Source: Acidobacteriota bacterium (GTDB lineage: Bacteria; Acidobacteriota; Terriglobia; Terriglobales; Acidobacteriaceae). From it: 64,000 nt of DNA. The position numbers and the translations under genes were made by a program. Within the stretch, counting starts at the first letter, position 1. The number at the start of each line of letters is the position of its first letter. Under the pieces are notes generated by a model. The model was not told the origin of the DNA. It saw only the letters and a program-made list of their open reading frames with translations, and made no database searches. Where the stretch lies: contig JABCZI010000005.1 of the NCBI GenBank assembly GCA_013289765.1, forward strand, positions 290,368 through 354,367, given 5' to 3'. Positions 59,184-64,000 of the stretch are shown in pieces.

Positions 59184-62100
59184 TCAATAGATGAGCTTTA
59201 GCGAAAACTGAATTTGCCGCGAAGTTCCAGCGGTCTTGCTGATCATGCCAAACCCTGTGCCCGCGATGATGTTCGCGGGTAACCCCATGTTGACGATGTT
59301 AAACAGGTTAAATAACTCTCCGCGGAATTGCAGGTCAGCTATCTCCGAACCGCTTTCGCTGTGGCCAATTGGAGTCGTCTTGATGAGCGCAAAATCGAAA
59401 TCGTAATATGCCGGTCCGCGAAATGTATTACGGCCGAGCGTTCCAAAGCTCCCGGAGTTTGGTCCAGTCCCGCCTGCGATCCCGGTGGGAATGGAAAAGA
59501 AACTTGCGTTGTGCGCACCCCGCCCAAAATAGTCGTCGCGCGGTCGCATTGAACTGCCGGCGCTCGAGAGATCCGGCGTTCCGATCTGATCCGGCCGGTC
59601 CGCCCCGATCGTCCCCGCCCCCGTCTGCTGGATCCCCGAGTACACCGTAAACGGAGAACCACTGGTGATCGTCGAGATGCTCAGAAACTCCCAGCCCTTC
59701 GTCAACAACTGGGTTCGATCCGACTGAAGTCCCAAATGCTCGAAATGCAAATCCTGGGCTGCGCTCAACGTGAAGGCGTGGGTCACGTCAAAGCTTGACG
59801 GCCCCCTCTCGCCTTGTGTATCGAAAGGGTCTTGTGGGCTGAACAATGTCACGGCGCCGGTGGATCCTGTTCCTCCGATAATGCCGCTGACATCATCCAG
59901 CGATTTGCCCCAGGTGTAGCCAGCTTGCAATGACGGGCCGCCGTGCCCAACATTTCCCGACAATGAAGTCTGGAGCGCGTTGTACGACGAGTGCGACGTC
60001 CCGGTCAGCACAGACTCGAATCCGAAACCTCCCGTCACCGCTCCGCTACCGTCGAAGTTTGTAAACCGCGCAAATTGCGAATTCGCTCCGGGATACGCGT
60101 TCGGATATGACATTCTGGGAAGTCGATACGCCGATGTTCCGACATACCCAACATCCGCTGTGAGGCCACCGAAAGCCCGTTCCAACCCCAGCGACCAAGT
60201 TTGCAGGTAGCCGTTGCCGAAGCGCCGGTCGATCCCGGCAAGACTCAGCAGCGAAAGTTGATGACTCGGCGTCAGCGCCGCCAAATCCTGCTGGTAACGA
60301 TTTACGTCCATCACCGTGTTCGCCGGGACTTTTTTCGGATCGCCGCTGGCCAGCACGTTCACGCCAGCGGTGTTATAAACCTGCGGCAATTCGTTCGGGG
60401 TGATTTGGAACCCGTACGAAATCTCCCCGTTTTGCGCCGCATTGACACGGGGATAAACAACGTAGGGCGTTGACCCTGTCAGAAGATTGTCTTGCCAGAT
60501 GTTCGGAGGAATCACCGTGATTGCCCCGCCCATGTGCACATGCACTGCGCGGGGCGCGTTCCAGTCCACTTGCACACGGGGTCCCCAGGCGTTCCAATTG
60601 GTTTGATAAGTAGGCCGCGGATTGATCAAGTATTCCTGCCCAACGCCCGCGGGTGGGAACGAATTCAGAAAGCTCGATGTCCGCCGGGCTCGCTCGGTAA
60701 TCGGCGTGTAGAGTTCGTATCGCAGGCCATAATCGAGCGTCCAGTGCGGATTGATTTTCCATGTGTCCTCGACGTAGGCGTTCACATCATTGCGGTTGAT
60801 CGCCGCCGGCCCAATGTGCGCGCCATCCGATGCGTAGGGCGGCGCCACCGCGACCGTGTATGCGTAGGGATACCCCAGCAACAGACTGCTCAAAGTGTCG
60901 GGCAGAGGCTGACCCGGCTGAACGTTATGCTGTCCACTGGCGGAAGGAATGAAAACTGGCGAATAAACTGTTCCACCGCCGAAATCGTACTCGCCATTGG
61001 GACTGATTCCGAAGTAGGTTGTATCGCGATTCAGTCGCGCCTCCGCACCCCACTTCACGGCGTGTCGCGCATTTGTCCAGCTAAAATTCACTTGCCCCTG
61101 GAATAAATTCCCGAACGCCGACATCACCGAACCCGCCGCGCCATTGAACGCCTCATAGAGTCCATCATTGAACTTCAAAGCCGGATCGGTGTGGTTCGGG
61201 GTCACAAACGAAGGCGTCGTCCGCGTAAAACTCAACGATGTCGACCAGAGAAAGCGCGGTGACGCGGTGCGTGTGTAGGTGATGACCCCGTTGCGCTGCC
61301 GGTCTACATATTGCACGCCGAAGCTCGGATCGAGCAGCGTTTGATCCGGATTTGTTGTCGGTCCCGTCAGGTTGTCGTAATTGAATCGACCAAACAATTG
61401 TCCTTTTGTGCCAACTTTCTGATCGATGCGGATAGAAAATTGATCTGTGTCCGTCTTCACGTTTGAAGGCGCAGCATAGGTTCGCGCACCATACGCGCCG
61501 GTTGGGTTGTTGGGGAGTGGATAGCGGGCCAGCACCGCAGCAATTGCCGGATTCACCGGTACCTGCAGCGTGTCCGTACTGCCATCCGAGTACTTTACGA
61601 TGTCCTGGCCCGTTCGCTCGGCTGCGGTTGGTACGGCCAAAACCTGGGTCGTTCCCAGGACCTGCCTGAAGCCCTGATACTGCACAAAATAGAATGTGCG
61701 GTCGCGGCCGTCGTACAGATGCGGCAACACGACCGGGCCGCCGTTGGTGAATCCGAACTCATTTCTACGGAATGGAGGAATTCTGCCCGGCTCCGCAATC
61801 GATGGGTGATCGAAATAATTCCGCGCATCGAGAGCGGAGTTCCTTAAGAACTCGAAGAATGACCCGTGAAAACCGTTTTTCCCGGATCGTGTCACGATAT
61901 TGGTAAAGCCCGCCGCACCGCGCCCGACTTCGGCCGGCATCCAGCCCGAGGTTGACTGTAATTCCTGAATCGCATCCACGTTGAAATTCGTGAATGTACT
62001 TCCGCCCATCTCCGGATCGCTCACATCCGCACCGTCCATGGCGAACACGGCCTCAACGCCGCGCTGTCCGTTGATGGCAAACTGCTGGGTGAAATTCGTC

Positions 62101-62684
62101 TGCCCATTCACGTCGGTCATAGTGCCCGCGGCTAACAACAACAGCGTGCTGAAGTCGCGTCCATTCAACGGCAACTCATTTACTTTTTGGCTGGAGAGTT
62201 TCTCCCCGCTTGTTCCGCTGGCTGCGTTCGAAGTTGTGCTCGGGTTCCCATTCGAGACTCCCGCGGAAATTTGCGGATTGGCTGCAATCGACAGCACGTT
62301 TTGATCGGACACCGACAGCACAACTGCTATGCCGGTAATATTCACTCCAGTTAACGCTGTCGGACCCCGCCCGGGAAGTTGCACGCTCACGGTATGTGGC
62401 CCCGGTCGAAGGTCCACAATCGCGAACCTTCCGTCGCTTCCCGTCACTGCGGTTAGATTCTTTTTGGCGCCGGGTGTGAATACCGTTACTTTCGCTCCGG
62501 CCACAGGTTCGTCGGCAGCCGTGCGTACGACGCCAGCCCAGGCCTGCGCCGACGGAGTACTCTGTTGTGCTTTAAGCGAGACCGCGACCATCAGTCCCAA
62601 CAGTAAGCACTTCTCGATCAGCCGTAAGGCCTTCTGAAAGGCTCGTGCTATTGCGTGTTCCTTTGCGTAGCGGAATTCATACAT
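59184..62684 (-). CDS. Oar-like TonB-dependent outer-membrane receptor
   Basis: A 1166-residue protein preceded by GAGGAAA. After the signal (ending LKAQQS) comes a carboxypeptidase-like regulatory domain (about residues 50-130: GVVRTAADEPVAGAKVTVFT, DGRFAIVDLRPGPHTVSVQL). The plug follows, with VNELPLNGRDFSTLLLLAAG, FAMDGADVSDPEMGGSTFTN and VTRSGKNGFHGSFFEFLRNS. Then a beta-barrel of about 800 residues ends IQFSLKLIY, an aromatic C-terminus as in outer-membrane barrels. Such proteins import complex nutrients or act in adhesion. No partner SusD or exporter gene is adjacent; the nearby DeoR and HAD genes suggest sugar use. Confidence 0.9.
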   Translation of the reverse strand: MYEFRYAKEHAIARAFQKALRLIEKCLLLGLMVAVSLKAQQSTPSAQAWAGVVRTAADEPVAGAKVTVFTPGAKKNLTAVTGSDGRFAIVDLRPGPHTVSVQLPGRGPTALTGVNITGIAVVLSVSDQNVLSIAANPQISAGVSNGNPSTTSNAASGTSGEKLSSQKVNELPLNGRDFSTLLLLAAGTMTDVNGQTNFTQQFAINGQRGVEAVFAMDGADVSDPEMGGSTFTNFNVDAIQELQSTSGWMPAEVGRGAAGFTNIVTRSGKNGFHGSFFEFLRNSALDARNYFDHPSIAEPGRIPPFRRNEFGFTNGGPVVLPHLYDGRDRTFYFVQYQGFRQVLGTTQVLAVPTAAERTGQDIVKYSDGSTDTLQVPVNPAIAAVLARYPLPNNPTGAYGARTYAAPSNVKTDTDQFSIRIDQKVGTKGQLFGRFNYDNLTGPTTNPDQTLLDPSFGVQYVDRQRNGVITYTRTASPRFLWSTSLSFTRTTPSFVTPNHTDPALKFNDGLYEAFNGAAGSVMSAFGNLFQGQVNFSWTNARHAVKWGAEARLNRDTTYFGISPNGEYDFGGGTVYSPVFIPSASGQHNVQPGQPLPDTLSSLLLGYPYAYTVAVAPPYASDGAHIGPAAINRNDVNAYVEDTWKINPHWTLDYGLRYELYTPITERARRTSSFLNSFPPAGVGQEYLINPRPTYQTNWNAWGPRVQVDWNAPRAVHVHMGGAITVIPPNIWQDNLLTGSTPYVVYPRVNAAQNGEISYGFQITPNELPQVYNTAGVNVLASGDPKKVPANTVMDVNRYQQDLAALTPSHQLSLLSLAGIDRRFGNGYLQTWSLGLERAFGGLTADVGYVGTSAYRLPRMSYPNAYPGANSQFARFTNFDGSGAVTGGFGFESVLTGTSHSSYNALQTSLSGNVGHGGPSLQAGYTWGKSLDDVSGIIGGTGSTGAVTLFSPQDPFDTQGERGPSSFDVTHAFTLSAAQDLHFEHLGLQSDRTQLLTKGWEFLSISTITSGSPFTVYSGIQQTGAGTIGADRPDQIGTPDLSSAGSSMRPRDDYFGRGAHNASFFSIPTGIAGGTGPNSGSFGTLGRNTFRGPAYYDFDFALIKTTPIGHSESGSEIADLQFRGELFNLFNIVNMGLPANIIAGTGFGMISKTAGTSRQIQFSLKLIY

Positions 62685-62816
62685 GACAAATTTCCTCGAG
62701 TGAAGACGGAATGCAATCGAGTGCTTGGAGCCTTTTGAGCGCGCAGCATAGACCCTTGTCCCGGTCCGTCATATGTCGACACGGCCTACTTAATAGAAGT
62801 GTCGAGCCGCTTCGGT

Positions 62817-63608
62817 TTACGTACTTGTGACTTCTATGCCTTGGGAGCGGTAGGGATTCAGGACATCTTCGTCTGACGCGTCGGTGATCAAACGCGTCAG
62901 TCGGGAAGCGGGACCGACCAGGTAAGGCAGAGATGTCCCCATTTTCCCAAGTGAAATCAGGCCAACCACTTCCGTTGAGGCCCCTATCATCGCTTGCTTC
63001 ACGTATGCTTCTTCTTGGTCGCCAACGGTTATTCCGACCTCCGGGTGCAAACTGCACATTCCGAGAAAACATAGATCAGCGCGAATGGATTCGACTCGAC
63101 GAATGGTCTCGATGCCTGTCGTGACCCGCTCCTCTTTAACAAAATTTCCTCCGAGCATCAGCACGCTCAACCTCGGATGATCCGCCAACGCCAGCGCAAG
63201 CGGTGGGCTGTTGGTAACGATCGTCGCCAAACGCTCTCTTGAAAGATAGGAAGCAATTCTTAGATTAGTGGTACCTCCATCAATCAGCACCACCTGACCG
63301 TCGCGGATCATGTCAGCCGCCGCTCGAGCAATTCCGATCTTGCTCTCCATGTCGATTTGTTGGCGAGATACAAAAGGAACGGCCTCGGCACGGCGAGGCA
63401 GGGCGCCGCCGTGTACCCGTTGGATCTTTCCGGAACTCGCCAATTCGCGCAGATCTCGACGAATCGTGTCTTCAGAGACCTTGTATCGAGTGCTAAGGTC
63501 CGCGGCGAGGACTCGGCCCTCACTACCAAGCAGCTCCAGGATGTACTGGTGGCGCTCTTCCTTTAGGGCGATTTGGCCTGCTTCCGCTTCTGGTTTCATT
63601 CCGTCCAT
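62817..63608 (-). CDS. DeoR-family transcriptional repressor
   Basis: A 263-residue regulator. The DeoR helix-turn-helix is residues about 13-70: EERHQYILELLGSEGRVLAA, DLSTRYKVSEDTIRRDLREL and RVHGGALPR. The sugar-phosphate isomerase-like domain has VLIDGGTTNLRIASYL, TNSPPLALALADHP and GGNFVKEERVTTG. The start may be 63614 (GTG), 63608 or 63599. It probably responds to a phosphorylated sugar. It faces a HAD phosphatase gene across a CACGTATATACGTG palindrome. Confidence 0.9.
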   Translation of the reverse strand: MDGMKPEAEAGQIALKEERHQYILELLGSEGRVLAADLSTRYKVSEDTIRRDLRELASSGKIQRVHGGALPRRAEAVPFVSRQQIDMESKIGIARAAADMIRDGQVVLIDGGTTNLRIASYLSRERLATIVTNSPPLALALADHPRLSVLMLGGNFVKEERVTTGIETIRRVESIRADLCFLGMCSLHPEVGITVGDQEEAYVKQAMIGASTEVVGLISLGKMGTSLPYLVGPASRLTRLITDASDEDVLNPYRSQGIEVTST

Positions 63609-63631
63609 GTGCACGAATACACTTGGTTATG

Positions 63632-63645
63632 CACGTATATACGTG
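63632..63645. promoter_or_regulatory. CACGTATATACGTG palindrome between deoR-like and HAD genes
   Basis: A perfect 14-base palindrome centred in the 50-base divergent intergenic space. It is the likely operator for the DeoR-type protein. Confidence 0.6.
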
Positions 63646-63658
63646 TATTGTACGATTT

Positions 63659-64000
63659 ATGCAGGATACTGCCAAACTTAGCGCCATACAAGGTCTTTCG
63701 CAAAAGCGTTCGGTTCGGGCAGTCGTCTTCGATTACGGAAACGTACTTTGCCTCGAGCAAACGCTGGAGGATATGAAAAGTATGGCGCTGGTATGCGGCA
63801 TTCCCCATGAGCGATTTTCAGAACTTTACTGGAAGCTGCGGCCGCCCTACGACCGGGGTGATATCGATGGACGTGCCTACTGGACAGCGGTTGTTGGCCA
63901 GCAAGAACTGGGTTTGAGCAGAGATCAGATAGCAACGCTAATCAAGCTCGATAGCGAAAGTATCACTCGACCAAATCAAGGCGCTGTGCAATGGGCAAAG
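63659..64000 (+). CDS. HAD-superfamily phosphatase, N-terminal part (3' end outside the window)
   Basis: A frame open to the last base, encoding 114 residues so far. Motif I is VVFDYGNVLCLEQ, with the second Asp of DxD replaced by Gly, as in YihX-type HAD phosphatases. A cap-like helical stretch follows (ERFSELYWKLRPPYDRGDID, GRAYWTAVVGQQELG). It probably dephosphorylates sugar phosphates. The divergent DeoR-family gene suggests co-regulation. The catalytic Lys and Asp of later motifs lie beyond the window. Confidence 0.85.
   Translation, partial: MQDTAKLSAIQGLSQKRSVRAVVFDYGNVLCLEQTLEDMKSMALVCGIPHERFSELYWKLRPPYDRGDIDGRAYWTAVVGQQELGLSRDQIATLIKLDSESITRPNQGAVQWAK

Noticed and set aside
59012..59194. 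60-codon plus-strand frame after the SDR genes
   Set aside because: It runs in a different frame across the aldo/keto-reductase remnant and shows no coding features.

Overview
The window is a gene-dense stretch (roughly 55 protein genes) of a moderately GC-rich, Gram-negative bacterial chromosome. The best guess is an acidobacterium of the Terriglobia (Koribacter/Edaphobacter-like). That guess rests on an Oar-like TonB-dependent receptor with an N-terminal carboxypeptidase-like domain, a TIGR03118-type secreted propeller, many signal-peptide proteins of unknown function, zinc-ribbon/PspC proteins, two NtrB/NtrC-type pairs and GC-rich dispersed extragenic palindromes. The assignment is inference, because there is no rRNA or other phylogenetic marker here. 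I saw no rRNA, tRNA, CRISPR array, prophage or insertion sequence.

Layout. 1-5.6 kb: tail of a kelch-like repeat protein, ThiS, a MerR-type regulator with a strong promoter and palindromic boxes, RibBA and secreted or membrane proteins. 5.8-8.2 kb: an operon of a ribosome-hibernation-factor/sigma-factor fusion followed by a bacterial eRF1-like (baeRF) protein, the most unusual gene pair here. 8.3-19.7 kb: M20 amidohydrolase, PyrF with in-frame tandem repeats, an orphan antitoxin-like ORF, RlpA, ThiD, TPR and propeller proteins, PspC, an alpha/beta hydrolase and AroA. 19.8-25 kb: GNAT, APC permease, and an FMN-dependent alpha-hydroxy-acid (lactate) dehydrogenase next to a lactate permease. 25-35.3 kb: a LytS/NarX-like kinase, M28 peptidase, an operon of PAS/degenerate-GGDEF protein plus MotA and MotB, and an NtrB/NtrC-like pair.

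35.6-41.3 kb: an OmpA-family protein whose 3' end and terminator are duplicated 1.55 kb downstream, secreted proteins and a TIGR03118 protein. 41.6-46.3 kb: a second kinase/sigma-54 activator pair, a small kinase-remnant-like protein and a GT4 glycosyltransferase. 46.6-55.7 kb: an SDR, DinB and RsbW-like proteins, a tripartite RND efflux operon (pump, adaptor, NodT-type outer-membrane lipoprotein) and a divergent TetR regulator with a thioesterase. GACCGNNCGGTC palindromes at the SDR, pump and tetR promoters suggest one regulon. 55.8-58.8 kb: a second TetR regulator with its own CGGAGAnnnTCTCCG operators, divergent from two NAD(P)-dependent dehydrogenase genes. 58.9-64 kb: an aldo/keto-reductase remnant, the Oar-like receptor, a DeoR regulator and the start of a HAD phosphatase gene.

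The recurring themes are stress and translation control, envelope proteins, detoxification/efflux under TetR control, and intergenic repeats. All functions come from reading motifs by eye; no database search was possible.
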